DNA of 64,000 nucleotides from Salvia splendens (GCF_004379255.2 NC_056041.1:19933559-19997558); one strand, 5' to 3'. Positions 46,835 to 61,351 are shown, numbered from the stretch's first letter. Translations and numbers: made by a program. The notes: generated by a model not told the origin, from the letters alone.

Positions 46835-47636
46835 GAAGGACTGATGAGATATGGAGGAGAGGTTGGGTTTTTTGATGTGGCCTTAAATGTGACGGATTGG
46901 ATTATTCAAAATATCAGCTCAAAAATCTTGTTAGGAAGTGGAGTCATATGGTGCACGGTATATGGAGTAGGCTGCTGGCAAATTTGAAAAAGGCGATGTG
47001 GCTTCATCTTTAAATGAGAGAGAATTAGCCCGATAGAGAGCATGACTCAGATTGTTAGTATAGCAAAGACGATAGAAAGAGGCTAAAATGGCAAACGATG
47101 TAGCCACTGGAGTAGCTCGACTACCCACTTTTGTCAGTTGGCGGCCCCCTCTGTCGGATATCCTTAAGCTCAATACTGACACATCGCTGAAGGGAGGATC
47201 AGGACATGCTTTTGGTGGTGGTCTCATCCGTGATACTACAGGATCTTGGAGGTATGGTTTTGTTGCTAATGTTAGAGTGTGTTCTATTTTGACTGTTGAA
47301 ATTTGATGCTTATTTCATGGGCTACAATTGGCAGAGAATATAGGTATTCGAAAGTTAGAGGTGGAGAGCGATAGTTTCACTGGTGTGTCCATTATTGTGG
47401 AGAACTTTGAAGTGGCCATCAATTGCAGATCTATAGTACGGAAAATGCAGAGTTTGTTACATGAGTTTGACTCAGTGGTGCTCCGTCACGTGCACATGGA
47501 AGTAAATTTCGCTGCTGACTTTCTGTCACATTACGCATACAACTTTCATAAAGGTGTCCATGTTTTAGAGTCTCCTCCTTCGGGTCTTAGTATTTGGTTG
47601 ATGCATGATAGATTAGGTGTTTCTTACGTTCGTTAG
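46835..47636 (+). pseudogene. LINE retrotransposon 3' remnant with RNase H domain
   Basis: A stretch ending VIWCTVYGVGCWQIWK-like matches the region just before RNase H in plant non-LTR elements. From 47088 the RNase H domain follows: LKLNTDTSLKGG (first Asp), GGGLIRDTTGSW, then LEVESDSFTGV (second Asp) and FAADFLSHYA near the end. A TGA (about 47304-47306) stands where the family normally has Trp of AELW/AEIW, splitting the domain. The reverse transcriptase is gone. Confidence 0.75.
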
Positions 47637-49339
47637 TGTGTAATCGGGCTTTGCTCGCTTTTCTTACCAAATTTTTTTTAAAAAATTAGGAGTTTTGAAT
47701 TTCCTTACATTTTAGTTACGTTATGAATATTTATATAGAACGCAAACATAATGACTAACAAGAAATCATATAGTGTATAAATATCTATTGTGGAGTAACT
47801 TTTAATCGTTTGATAAAACAAAACATGGAAAAAGATAAACAAAATGTTTTAACAAAATAAAACAGAAAAGGAATTAACTAAATATATCTATTGTGGAGTA
47901 ACTTTTAATTGTTTGATAAAATAAAATATGAAAAAAAGTTAAACAAATTATTCTAACAAAATAAAACAGAAAAAAAATTAAAATAATATAGTAGAATTTT
48001 CAATTGTTAGAACATAATAAAAGCTTCAAAACAATAAAGGAACCCAAAATATAGTCAAAGAGGATCAGAGTCGGAACCGGAACCCAAAATATAGTCAAAG
48101 AGGATCAGAGTCGGAACCTCCATGTTAAAAGTAACACAACACCATAAGGCCACTATTACTCCTTTATAAGCAAATCTCTATAATTAGTATTTAGCCTTTT
48201 GATTTGGAGGTATACTGGCACCCCTTGTTATGAGTTCTCTGCCACTGGATGAGTGATATCTAGAATAACAAAATTAATGGATTCAATATAACGTAACAGA
48301 TGTCTATTTTAATTAAGAGGATGCATACTTGACTTTCTATTTTAGGTGAACTATCCTTTAAATTCTTTTTTCTGAGGAAAAAATATTCTCATTAACCTAA
48401 ATCAGAATTAACAATGACCATCATTTAAGCTGAAAGTTTTATTAGCTACTTACCGAGATATTCGGTAGCCACCATTTTTTTTCTTATAATTTTTAAGTGT
48501 ACATGAATTTAAAGGGTCGTGCCACGAAAAACTCAAATATGAGACATTTGGTCTCAGGCATTACCTCTCTACTGCTTGATCAGCTCACACACATCAGTGA
48601 CTATCATCTAGATGTGATTCTAGATTAAAACGGGCATTTTGACATGTCGACAAGAAAATATAAAAAAATTATCATAATACAGTTTGCGTTTAAAATTAAA
48701 GTAGTTTCGTTTCATATGGGGCATAGAATTGTCTTGTTGTTCTATTTGATATTCGAAGGTTGTCGCCTTAACTTCATTTTTAACCCCTCGTCGAAACTAA
48801 GATGGTATAGTTAGTAGCTTAGTGCCTTAATTTGGATAAAAACGTAGATTATATTTAAATTTGGGTATATATATCTTAGTATTGTCACATTTATCACACA
48901 AATGCACTGTTTCAAAATAAGCAGTTTTTCCTACTAAAAATAGTTACTGTAGAAAAAATGAAAAATTATAGTAATATCATTATATAAGAGTGATGTCCAT
49001 TTTCACATACCATAATTTAAGAAAAAATGGTCAAACATACCATTAAAAATTGAAAACATTATATCTGAAATTAATTAATTTTATCCTAACACCACAGCCA
49101 CTAAACAAATTTAGTAGTCGTACTATATTTGTGTTGTTGAAGAAGAATAAAAATAATGATTTAAAATTTTTTGATTTGAATAATACTCACATAAGAAAAG
49201 TAAATATTTAAAAATAGTGAAAAATATCTTTTCCTCTCGTTTTCATGGTGGAGACTGGAGACGCCCACATGTCATTCTCTATTACTATTATTTGAGAGAA
49301 GAGAAGAGGAATCCACATCCAAGCAACAATCCAAAGCAA
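47637..49339. other. Intergenic region upstream of calmodulin
   Basis: AT-rich, no gene found. A 40-bp tandem repeat lies at 48039-48118. The last 100 bp (about 49240-49339) should contain the calmodulin 5' UTR. Confidence 0.45.
48039..48118. repeat. Two tandem 40-bp repeats
   Basis: Two identical copies starting GGAACCCAAAATATAGTC at 48039 and 48079. Confidence 0.85.
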
Positions 49340-50650
<1,311 letters not shown>

Positions 50651-51361
50651 GATCCGAACAACCAATTCTAAATCTTTTGAAAGTATGAAATAGACCATAA
50701 AAGGAATAAGGGCAGATAAGTCTGATGAGATTTCTATTTTCTCTTAGATGTATTCTTCTGGCATTATCAGCTTTATTTTGGTACTCACCTGTTTTTCATC
50801 TTGCATTGATTTTTAAGTGCTTTTGTTCTTCATTGTATGCTGTTTGCCCTGCTCTTTTTCCTCGTGAACCCTATTTCTTGACATTGATCGTAAGAACCTA
50901 TATCAGTTGGACTGTAAGTAGCTGCATCATCTTTGTTCTGTTCATCTCATTTACTCTGATCACTTACTCATGGATGCTTTTTTTCTATGTATTCTCTTAT
51001 AGTGCTCTATTTTTTGCCCTAGCTTTTACTCTTTTCTGCCCTACTCCATGGATCCATGTCTTGGGATTGTTTGAACTTTGAAATGGTGATTTTTTTTTTG
51101 CTTTAGTTTGTGGTTTGAAGATGTCATCTACTACTTATCAGCCCCCCTCCCTCCCAAAAAAGCACATACTCTCCCCTTCCAACTTTTTTTTAGAGAAAAA
51201 CTTTTGCTTCTTGTGAATTGTTTTTTGAATTATGTTCTATGTACTCTATTTTAGAATATGCTCTATGTGCTCATATTTTATTTGTTTTTGCCCCTTATAC
51301 TTTTATTCCTTAGTTTTTGACAAATTACTTGTGCTTTTAATGATTTCCCCCCCTATATATA
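50651..51361 (+). other. Calmodulin 3' UTR and flank
   Basis: T-rich sequence downstream of the stop, probably 3' UTR for the first 200-400 bp. No ORF with coding character. Confidence 0.5.
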
Positions 51362-51585
51362 CTCCCCTTGTCCCACATAAGCAAATCACTTTCATATTTG
51401 GAATGTCCCACCACAAATGAGTCATTTCCCTTTTTAGCAAAAATACCTCTTTTCTCTCTTATTTTATTCTTCCAACTACTATATTGTCTCTTCACTTTAC
51501 TTTTTTCTATCATACTATACTCTCTCTCTATTTACTCTTTAAATATTAATTTCTTAAATCTAGATTGCCTAGCTTATGGGGGGAG
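51362..51585. mobile_element. Stowaway-like MITE (224 bp)
   Basis: Left end CTCCCCTTGTCCCACATAAG after TA; right end, reverse-complemented, CTCCCCCCATAAGCTAGGC before TA (51586-51587). Confidence 0.75.
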
Positions 51586-52015
51586 TATAATTTACATAAA
51601 ATTTTTAATTTTTGTGTGAAAAGGAGAAAAGTAAAGAAAATATAAGTATGGGCCATAGGTATATAGATTTAGGTATGGAGGTAACAAAAGCGTGAACTGA
51701 AAAAAAAAGGTAAAAGTACAAGGGGTGAAGTTTGTCCAATTGCATCCATTATTTTCCCGTAAAAGAGCATGAGCTATTTCTATTTCTATTTAGCTACTAG
51801 TATTATACTATTATGATTAGTCCAAAAATATACGAGATTGGAGGTATGGCGTTTGCTTTTCAGTCCTATCTAAAATGGGTCCAATTTTATTGAGTCTTAG
51901 TTTGTTTAGCAAGTAATAAGAAAACAAGAGGAATGAAACAGGAAAGACAATATTATGATAAGTATTATAGAAGTTGAAAGTAGATTAGAAATTGATGGTA
52001 TTGTTGGGGTTTCAG

Positions 52016-53567
52016 CTGGGACATATGGTTTGAGAGTTCGAAGGGGCCATCCAAGGGGAAGACGCGCGAATTGCGAGCTCGATTGAAGAAACTTTGCCAC
52101 AACGTTCACCCACGCCGATCCTCCATCCTCAAGCTCAACAACACTGCCACTCCCAATCACCATCACTCCTTTCCCAAGCTCTCTGCCAAAAAGTTTCTTA
52201 GTAAAGCACTGAAGAAGAAATCTAAACCTAGCAGCGAAGTCATACCTGATCCTAGGGAGTCCAACGACGAGGAGGAGAAGGAGATGAAAATGGAGGTGGA
52301 GGTGGAGGTGGAGGAGGATACGGACCCGGATAAGGAGATGAAGAAGGAGAAGGTTAAGGAGATGGAGATGAAGATGCAGATGGAGATGGAGAAGGAGCGG
52401 GAAAGGGAGAGGGAGAGGGAGATGAAGGAGGAGAAGGTAAAGGAGATAGAGAAGACAATGGAAATGGAGATGGAGATGGAGAGGGAGAGGGAGAGAGAGA
52501 GGGTGAGGCAGATGGAGAATGAGAAGGAGAAGGCTCTAGAGATGGAGATGGAGCTAAAGAGAAGAAATAGCGTTGGCAAGGAAAAAAAAGAAAAAACTAG
52601 AGAAAAGAAGGACAAAAATCTCCGACATAAGGAGAAAGATGCAGAGCCAAAGGAAGGCAATGATGACGAGGAAAATGACAAGGAGAAGGAGAAGGAGAAG
52701 GAGAAGGAGAAGGAGAAGAAAAATAGTGAGCGTAAAAAGTTAAGAGATATATTTTTTTTAAAGGAAAAAAAGGAGAAAAAGCTTCGACAGAAGGAAGAAG
52801 ATGGTGAGCGCAATGACAATGAAGAGGAGAAGGAGAAAGACGTTGAGGCCAAGGAGAGCAATGAAGATGAGGAAAATTACATGGGCAAGGAGAAGAAAAT
52901 TAGTGAGCACAAAAAGATAAAAGAAATGTTTTTTCCAAAGGAAAAGAAGGAGAAAAAGCCACGACAAAAGGAAGATTTTGAGCCCAAGGAGCACAATGAC
53001 AACGAGGAGGAGAAGGAGAAAGACGCTGAACCCAAGGAGAACAATGACGATGAGGAAAATGACATGGGCAAGGAGAAGAAAAATAGCGAGCACAAAAAGA
53101 TAAAAGAAAGATTTTTTTCCAAGGACAAGAAGGAGAAAAAACCCCGACAGAAGGATGAAGATGTTGATGCCAAGGAGCGGAATGGCGATGAAGAAGAAAA
53201 TGAGAGATGTAGCACTCACAAAGACAAAAAAGAAAGTTTGTTTTTTAGGGCAAAAAAGGAGATGAAACTCCGACACAAGGAGAAAGACAACGAGCTCAAA
53301 GAGAGCAATGGCGATGATGAGGACACGCAGAAAAGTAGTGACCACAAAGAGAAAAAAGGAAATTTCTTTCAATGGCAAAAGAAGGAGAAAAAACTCCGAC
53401 ACAAGGAGAAAGATGAGGACGGGGAGAAGGAGAAGGAGAATGAGGAAAATAGTGAACACAAAGAAAAGAGTAGAGAAAAGGACAAAAAATTGCGACGGAA
53501 GGATAAAAAAGGAGACAAATACAAGCAGTTGGAGCAAATGGAAGAGCGCCAATCCTTTGAAAATTAG
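52016..53567 (+). CDS. Unrecognised Lys/Glu-rich repeat protein (5' end uncertain)
   Basis: A long frame is open from about 51996 to the stop at 53565-53567. It has no ATG before 52284, yet the upstream part (WDIWFESSKGPSKGK, then a His/Asn/Lys-rich stretch) does not look random. A splice acceptor TTTCAG ends at 52015, so a first exon upstream is likely. The middle is dominated by Glu/Lys/Met runs (repeats of GAGATG/GAGAAG). The C-terminal half has about five 50-60-residue repeats, each with a core like HKKIKEMFFPKEKKEKKPRQ followed by an acidic stretch. Strongly charged coiled coil or disordered. I know no family that fits. Codon-level simple repeats mean a non-functional expansion is possible, but no stop interrupts about 520 codons. 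Confidence 0.5.
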
Positions 53568-54351
53568 ATTCTTTGAGTTCCACTTTAGCATAATATTTGT
53601 GGCGGGGATATAGGAATATTTTTTTGATTATTTATTTATTTTTTATTTATTTATTTTTTTGGGATTGTTCTTGACCAGTGTAATTTTGTATATATACATC
53701 AATACATACAAAAAGTAGAGAAGAATTCCCAATATTAAAAACTACGATTATGATTTTTTTAATGAAATACACTAAAGTCGAAATTTTAAAAAGAAAAAGA
53801 AAATAGATAACAACAATGAAAATGACAAAGTAAATTTTCGAATTGAGGACAGAAAGTTTACAAACCTTAAACAATTACTACTATAACTTTTACATATTAA
53901 AATCGTCCATAGTGGATTAAAATTTTCTTTTCGGCTATCCGAAATAGCTTAAAAACTTGGTTAGTTGAAAAGTATGCAAAATATAAAATAAAGGCAATAG
54001 TTCAAACATAAGAACGTCGAAAATGAGATGTTATTCACTACTGAAAGCAGAAATTGGTGCCTATTCTTGCCGTATTAACAGTTACGCTCTGCTTGAGATG
54101 GGCTCAAGAAACAAACATCATATTCGATTGTCGTTGTCGTTGCCATTGCCATTGCCATTGCCATTGCCATTGCCATTGCCCGCTGCTTCTTCTTCTAACC
54201 AATTTTTTACAGCCAAGCAAATGCTCTTAGGTTGCTAATGTACAACAAAACAAAACAAAACAAAACATTACAAGTTGAATTACATCATCGCAGATTAAAC
54301 TTGTCGAACTTACAGCACTAGTAGCTGCGTGTGATACGAAGGTTAGAGAGA
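53568..54351. other. Region between the charged-repeat ORF and the SnRK1 beta gene
   Basis: AT-rich. A GCCATT hexanucleotide repeat (about 54137-54180) and an AAAAC repeat (about 54245-54268) lie close to the SnRK1 beta stop, so they may fall in its 3' UTR. Confidence 0.5.
54137..54180. repeat. Hexanucleotide microsatellite (GCCATT)n
   Basis: Six to seven perfect GCCATT units preceded by two diverged ones (GTCGTT). Confidence 0.9.
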
Positions 54352-57300
54352 TCATCCTTTTAGCGGCTTGTAGAGGACGACAGTCACATATTTGGACTGG
54401 AATCGGTGAGTCAGGCCAAGGGCAACCACAGACTGGGCTGATCGTTCTTTCTCCATGAAGAGGTGGTTCAGCACAACATGCTGCGGCCTTGAAGCACTAC
54501 TGTCTTTGTTGGTTTCTGAGCTAAGAACACTCGATGACAGTTGAGGTGGAACCATCAACGGATCCTTTGCAAAGTCTTCGTCTCCTGGAAAATCCTGACC
54601 GTAACTTGACTCAGGTGATAGGGGAGCCTCGAATTCTGCCACACTATCAAGGTTTTCAGGAACATAGTCCTGTAGATTCCACAAGTACTTTATTGGTTAG
54701 TAAATCTTAATAAAAAAACTCCAGTGTGTTCAAACTCCAAATTTGGTATCAACTGATATTCATCTGCACAATCAATGTAACTTCTTTTCTGGGACATCAT
54801 GAAATCAAATCTATGATGTAGATTTGTTCTCAGCTTCACGCTCCAAAAATGCTAAAGATGAAAAGATAGGATACATTTGTTGAAGGCAACGGTTTGGCTA
54901 TTTAGTTGAGGAAAATAATTTTCTAACTATTGGGCATCCTGCAACCTAGGTGGGGTGAAATATGCCAAAGAAGGGGGGCTGAGTTCTATACTATTTTTAG
55001 AAAGAGGGCCTAAAAGGTTGAGTACTGTGATATACTTTTGAGATGTTAAGACTATTTTTGTAAAAACAATGAAGGTTGGGTCTCTATTAGCATTTTGGCC
55101 ATTCAAAAACATACATCAACAGATAAAAATGAAAACAACTAGTATATCCCTAACCAATGTAAACATCAGCTGTCTAATATCTAGATCATAAACCAATATC
55201 AATAGTCTCTATAGAAAATAAAGTGGAAATGTGTGTTACGGTGTTCAGAGGAAGAGATCTCCTGGGGATTGAGAGGAAAATTTGCTTGCATGAGTAAATC
55301 TGCAAGAAGGAGCAGGATGGGATGGTGGCAATGGAAGAAATGGTAATGAGGAATTTGAGGAAGGCAATGCCTTAGCTTGAATAGGCATGGGAACTTAGAA
55401 AGGGTGGAACCAGGTTCGTCTTGTTTTTCTTTTCTTATATTTCTATTGCATAACTCTAAATATATCTTTTATATGAGACATGACTACTTCACTCTCCTGC
55501 TATCAATTACATATTTCACTGACAAATTTTTTTTCTTCTTTTTTTTTTTTCCTGATTTGAATTTTACTCATAATCATATATTCTCAAAATTCACAATTTT
55601 TAAAAACTAAGTATTACATTGATTTTTATGCTGCTTAAAGTATATCCTTCACTCTCCTAGAAGGGAAAATAATTAAGACAGTTACTAATCTTTGTTTTTC
55701 TTTTCTTCTTTTTCTTCAGTTTATATATAATTATATACTATTACAGAGTTTCGTCCTGTTGAAATAAATATCTAAGGACTTAAAAGGTATGGAAAAATTT
55801 CACCCCCATAACTTATGAATGGAATCCATAAAACTAGAAACAAAAAATCAATTTTATAAAAACAATCCACATTTTCCTTCACACAGAAAGGGGAAAAAAC
55901 TCTAAACCCTCAAGAGTCAAATACCAGGTCTTTGATTGAGATACATGCATTGGGTTAAGCATTTACTTACATTGACATCAAGAAGATTACAAACATGGCC
56001 GCTCTGATCTGTTTCAGTTGGAAGATCGGGGATATATCTCACTTCACCATCCACGATAAATCTGTAACGAAATATGCCCGATGGCAGCACCAAAAGAATA
56101 GAATGATCCTTGCCTGTTCTTTGGAGCATTTTCCTGCAGGTAGAATTTATATACAGTGTCAAAAAGAAAGAAAAATAAAAGAAAAGAAAAGCAAACAGCA
56201 TAAGAGAATGAGTGCATATATTAAGTAAAAATATTGCTGGAATGAGTAGATTCACCTTGTCCTCCAGTTGTCCCATGAACCCTCCACAACCACGTTATTT
56301 CCGCCAAAACTCCAAGTTATTATAGTTGGTATACCTTGTTCAAGGGGGTGATCGAAAGCTCTTTGAGCTTCATTTTGCCTCAGTGGATTGAGTGACTGGC
56401 CATCATTTCTTTGCAAAGGAATTACAGGGGCCTGCCTAGGTATAGAAAAAATCAGATACATAACACACTATAAAATCATTAAAGATGTCTTCCTTAACAA
56501 AAAAGACACAACAGAAATTACATTTAAGGTGGTGATATAGTCTTAAATGCACTTGAGGAAACCACTGATTAATACATTTGGAAAAATAGTGCCAATATAG
56601 ACAAACACCAGACAAGGGAAAATACGTACACAACCCTACTGCACTAGATCTAATAGTAGAATAAAATAATAGTAATAATAATGATAATATTAATCAATTT
56701 TTACATACATCAAAATGAAGAATAAGGAGGAGACTGACAGACTGTATATATTGTAAGGCAGACAACAGAGGACCAAGACGAGTGCAAATAGGACTCAGCA
56801 CTTGAACTACTCGAGGATTAGCACAATTTTGAAGCTTTTTCAAATTTCTTTCTCATAAGCATTGTATCCAAGTTAATAATATCGTTAGAAACAAACCTAG
56901 CTTGTGCTATACATCAAATTCACCTTCTTCTAACCACTAAAGTCTACACAAGCTTAGGGTCCTATGATCCTATCCCATATTGTCAATCAGATTCATGTCT
57001 ACTTCCTCAAGTAAATTCTTAAATCATTTTCCAGCTTTGGAGATCTAAATGGAAAAATGTTAAAACAAATGTACCAACAAGGTACAAAGCCCTGTCAAAA
57101 TCTGAATAATGGATCTAAAATTAAGAGATACAAAATTCTGAATGACCAATAAATGGTTCTGGCTTACTATTACTAGGTGTATTCCTTCTCAAGTTTACAA
57201 TTTTGTTCCCCATATGTAGAGCTCCTATATTAATCCCTAATTCCAATTGAAGACACTATTTACCAATAATCGTACCAAAAACAAAGAAAAGATTCCTGTC

Positions 57301-59549
57301 TTTCAATGGTGATATTAAAATGAGTTTAATGAAAAAACATGACCAAAATTTGCACTGTGTCCCTATTTTCCTAGCATAGATATTGATTATTAAAAGAAAT
57401 TCCTGAGACGTCACTGTATTATACAAAATGACAGTGATCATTTGTTTACAACAGTAATACAACTTAGGTCAGTCCCATAGGACCATTTATATATAACGGA
57501 CTTTAGAATAATTCCCCTCTTCTGATGCTTTATGACCCATAAACTTAACTGCCTTCATTCCCTCTCTAGTTCAACCAGAATAACACTGAAGACTCATGTA
57601 GACATTTAAACTTGAACCATCTAATAACTGATATACATAAGTGAACTAGATAATAGATAATATAAATAACAAAGATAAATATGAACTTATACATATTGAT
57701 ACTGATTATTGTGCATTCATAGACAAAATAAATTTGTGCATTAATTAGTCATAAATCATAATTACATTACATAATGTTATATTATGTAATTTACATTCTA
57801 CATCTGGTAGCATGCATTCATATATTTGTGCATATCAAATTTTAAAACATTCTCTGTGCATCAAATTGAATAGACAAAACAAAATATAAATTCATAAAGA
57901 CTTTGCACAACAGTTCAGTTAAGTACTCGTTGTCACCGATCAGATTTGAAATCTCCATATCCCATTTTCTTCTTTTCATTCTTACTTTATTGGAGAATAA
58001 GACTATCCTGAAACTTTATACTTTATGATTTATTATTCTCGATGAGCCGCAAATCAAACAGCTTACTATCTCAAATACAGAACTAATCAATAAAGTGAGA
58101 TATTATCTGGGAATCAGGATACAGAAGATATTATAACAGGTGTCACAGATGATTAGATACAAGGAATCACATCCTTCCTATTACTTTACACTTCCACCTT
58201 TTCCTTGTGCACTAAACCGCCATATGATAACTTAGAGAAAAAGCCTAATGGTACTGATTCAGAAAAGTGAAATATTTGTAGGAATATCTGTGGCTCAAGT
58301 TCAACACAAACCTAATGGTACCAAATGCCACAGGTCAGGGATTATGAATAAGAATGCTTATGAAAGGACTTCAATCTTTTTTCCAAAACCAATAGCAGTG
58401 GACTTGAAGAATAATAATATGATGTCACATCAGATAAGAGACTGCATAAGTTCAACCGAAACTAATCATATGCATTTATTCAGGACCAATCATTCCAAGG
58501 CTGTATATTTGTTCAACACTTGTCAACAACCGACTCCAATGAACCACAAGAAATTAAAAGGACAAGAGGTGCTAGATTTACTCCAAGACCACAACCATGT
58601 ATGATGACAATAAAACACGTCCCATGCCTAGATTTATTTCTTATTCCCACATTATTTAGAATAAGTAAAACAACATAAAATTAGTAAAAAGGGATCACCA
58701 CATCGCCTATATATGTCCACATTGCAGGGATCCAGAGAAATGCATGCTCTCCCAGCGAAACAAGGTGTCATTAAGGGAATTAGGGATTGCACACAGTGCA
58801 CTTTTACCCTAGCAACCTACACTCTTACACATGGAAACAATTGAAAAGAAAATCAAAACAAATGTTAAGTGGCTGATCATGAGATCTCTATAGGAAATTA
58901 TCTTAGCATCCACTCAACGATTGGCTTGCCTAGCTACATATGTTCAGGAAGAGCTTTTGCATTCGGATCATATGTGAGCCTCGGTTCTCGAAAAGGATAA
59001 TATAGTTCACATCAATTTCAACATCCGACAGTGGCAATAATCGATAAAAATAGTCTTTGATCTAAACTTGAATTACAAAGCTAGATATACGCTATTGATA
59101 TTAGCATTTCACTTGCCACAATAAGTAAATGCAGTGTTGACCTGGCTCTAATGATTTCCAAGAGCACAATAGCAATTTGAAAAACAGATCTCCGCAAGCA
59201 ACAAATCAATAAGCATAGATTACTAACAGCCGTGCAACATTCTTCAGCATTAGCCAAATAAAGCTTACTAAAGCTGTACAAAATTTTCCAGAAAAATCCA
59301 GCTGCAGTTGGATAAATAGCTGAGATCGACACAGAGGCACGAATAAATAACATCTAGAAAGGGAATGGGAGACCTAACCTGCGACGAAAACAAGAGAGGA
59401 GCGCGAGACTGATGGGGATCATGCGGCGGAGAGCTCACCATTAGATCAGAGGAAGCCACGCGGATTGTCGGCGCGTGGTTCGAACCATCGGAGACTTCGT
59501 CGCCGCCGCCATTTTCACAGCCTTCTTCTTTTCCATTCGCATTTCCCAT
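54352..59549 (-). CDS. AKINB: SnRK1 (AMPK/SNF1) regulatory beta subunit, four exons
   Basis: Exons (complement): 59379-59549, 56256-56431, 55971-56133, 54352-54669, in phase, 275 aa. The beta subunit scaffolds the SnRK1 energy-sensing kinase, joining the catalytic alpha and the betagamma subunits, and helps place it in the cell. The start MGNANGKEE fits N-myristoylation at Gly2, as shown for plant beta1 and beta2. The glycogen-binding/CBM48 domain spans about residues 92-169 (TWSFGGNNVVVEGSWDNWRTR, GIFRYRFIVDGEVRYIPDLP). The C-terminal ASC/AMPKBI domain spans about 185-275 (RPQHVVLNHLF, SKYVTVVLYKPLKG). Presence of both domains separates it from the short beta3. Intron 1 is about 2.9 kb. Acceptor choice for exon 2 (AG at 56432-56433) is the one that keeps phase. 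Confidence 0.93.
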
Positions 59550-59882
59550 GCGAGTAACGCAAGTGCATGTAGGTCAATGCGTATTCTGCAGGTGCGGGGA
59601 GAGAGAGCACGGCTGGCGGTGAGGGTTTTAGAGGGATCAAAAGGGCGGTGTTGTGGATGATGAGGAGGAGGAGGAGGAGGGATAAAACTGGAAATATAAG
59701 CAATGTCAACTCAGCAGGAAATTGAGAGGATAGATCTGAGTACGTGGATTAATCCTGGTCGTCAACTTTGGATAAGAACTATTGTCGCTGTGAAATCCCC
59801 GTCGTTCAATTTCTGATCGACGAGTTCGATTGACTCACTTGCGTGTCTCTGATGTGTCACTTTAGAGAGAGATAAATTATAA
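59550..59882 (-). promoter_or_regulatory. SnRK1 beta 5' UTR/promoter region
   Basis: Short upstream region, about 330 bp, before the next transposon. A GAGGAG run at about 59660-59680 on the plus strand would be CT-rich in the transcript. No definite TATA box. Confidence 0.4.
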
Positions 59883-60675
59883 CAGCATCTCCAATAGCCA
59901 GTGGACAAGCAATAATGCAGCCATAGTTCAGTCACAAACTCTTCTGCCACATCATCAGCTCTAAAATCCTCCTGGCACATCATCAGAACAAGCAACTAGA
60001 CAAGCAATAGCCAAGCCATAGGCTAACCACATCATCAGCACTAAAAACAAATAATTAACAATCACACAAAATACGGAATTCAACTTACGACACAGACACG
60101 AGAAAATGCAATAGTTTCATTTAAATTAAAAAGGTACATTAAAAAAAATTACATAATTAAAAAAAACCCTAACGTCGTGCAATCCTCCGCGCCCACAGCT
60201 ATTCAATTAAATCCTTTTGGAGTCGAATATGAGCTTCCACTTGGCGCATGTCGGCATGTGCTTGGAGGCGGCCGGCGTCATCTTGAGGTACCCGACTTCG
60301 TACGTTTGGGGTGGCCACGTCATCTTGAGGTACCCCACTTCGTACGTTCGGGGTGGCCACGTCGTGGCTTGGACCGGCTTCGTTATCGTCGTTGGCCCAA
60401 CTAGTCAGTTGTCCACCTTCATCTTCGACAATAATGTTGTGCATGATAATACAGGCGTACATTATATCAACAATGCAATCGACATGCCACAAAAATCCGC
60501 TCGCCGGTCGGGAGGCTGCAATAGAGGCGAGCGGATCAGCGAGCGCCCGGGAATCGACGTGCATTCGCTGAAATTCTCGCCGATTTGGCGCTCGCCGGCT
60601 GTAATAGTTTGGCGAGTGGACCGGCGAGCGCCTAAAATCGGCGAGCCGGTCGCTCGCCTATTATTGGAGATGGTC
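59883..60675 (-). mobile_element. Deleted Harbinger element with transposase C-terminus
   Basis: Left end CAGCATCTCCAATAG and right end (reverse complement) GACCATCTCCAATAA are a terminal pair of the same type as B1. I see no clean 3-bp duplication (TAA left, TTA right). The right subterminal region is rich in GGCGAGCGG-like motifs. Confidence 0.6.
60199..60488 (-). pseudogene. Harbinger transposase C-terminal fragment with internal 42-bp duplication
   Basis: Minus-strand frame matching the last quarter of the B1/B2 transposase: DIMYACIIMHNIIVEDEGG, then SHDVATPNVRSGVPQD twice in a row (14-residue direct repeat), then ADMRQVEAHIRLQKDLIE and a stop at 60199. Upstream of about 60488 the frame enters unrelated element sequence; the catalytic region is lost. 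Confidence 0.75.
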
Positions 60676-61351
60676 TTAGTGCTTTTTTTCCTTTGCGTTT
60701 TTGGTCCCATGTTTAAACGAGGCACCACCCTAAGCTCAATTAGGTGTGTGGGAAACATCAAAAAAGGTATTGAACAGTCTTGTGGGAACATTTGTCCTAT
60801 GTACTTTGGTATTTTGATAGCTGCCAAGCTTGTCTGCAAGCTAGATAGCATCCGAGACTTATATCGTCCTATTTTTAATCAAGTTGTAATTTTTCAATCC
60901 TAATCTTTTAATTTAAACGGGCTAATCGGGTCAAACTCTTCGTGTTCGGATTGAACTGACATCCCTACGTATAAGTACAATGACTAATCATTAAAAGTTA
61001 CACCATACTAAGAATAATGAATGTTCCGAATATTTTATTTGTCGTGTAAAGACTTAACCGATGTTGATAAATATTTTTTAGTTCCTCACCATCACCAAAC
61101 CGCCAAAATAAGTAACCGTCAAAATCTAACCCCTTCTCGGCTTCGTTCGATTTTGAAGTGATTACGTTTATTTATTTGATTAAATGATGAAGTGAAGTGT
61201 ACATATTAAGACAAATGTAGAAAAGTATATTAACTAATATATCTGAGGTATTCCATCCATCCGACTAACAAAGCTGGGTTAAAAGCTTAACTAATCTCGT
61301 TGTTATATTGGGATTAAAATTTTGAGATAGTCACTTAATAATAATTTGCTG
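60676..61351. other. Intergenic stretch
   Basis: No gene found. About 60680-60900 is open on the plus strand (LCVFGPMFKRG ... LIAAKLVCKL) but without recognisable family features. Confidence 0.4.

Noticed and set aside
50725..51081. 118-codon hydrophobic frame downstream of calmodulin
   Set aside because: T-rich 3' UTR sequence translates as Phe/Leu/Ser; no supporting features.
52163..53591. Long minus-strand frames rich in Ser/Phe/Leu opposite the charged-repeat ORF
   Set aside because: Antisense shadow of GAG/AAG-rich repeats, which contain no stops on the reverse strand.
60217..60903. 228-codon plus-strand frame
   Set aside because: Its first half is antisense to a transposase fragment and the rest has no recognisable family; better explained as chance.
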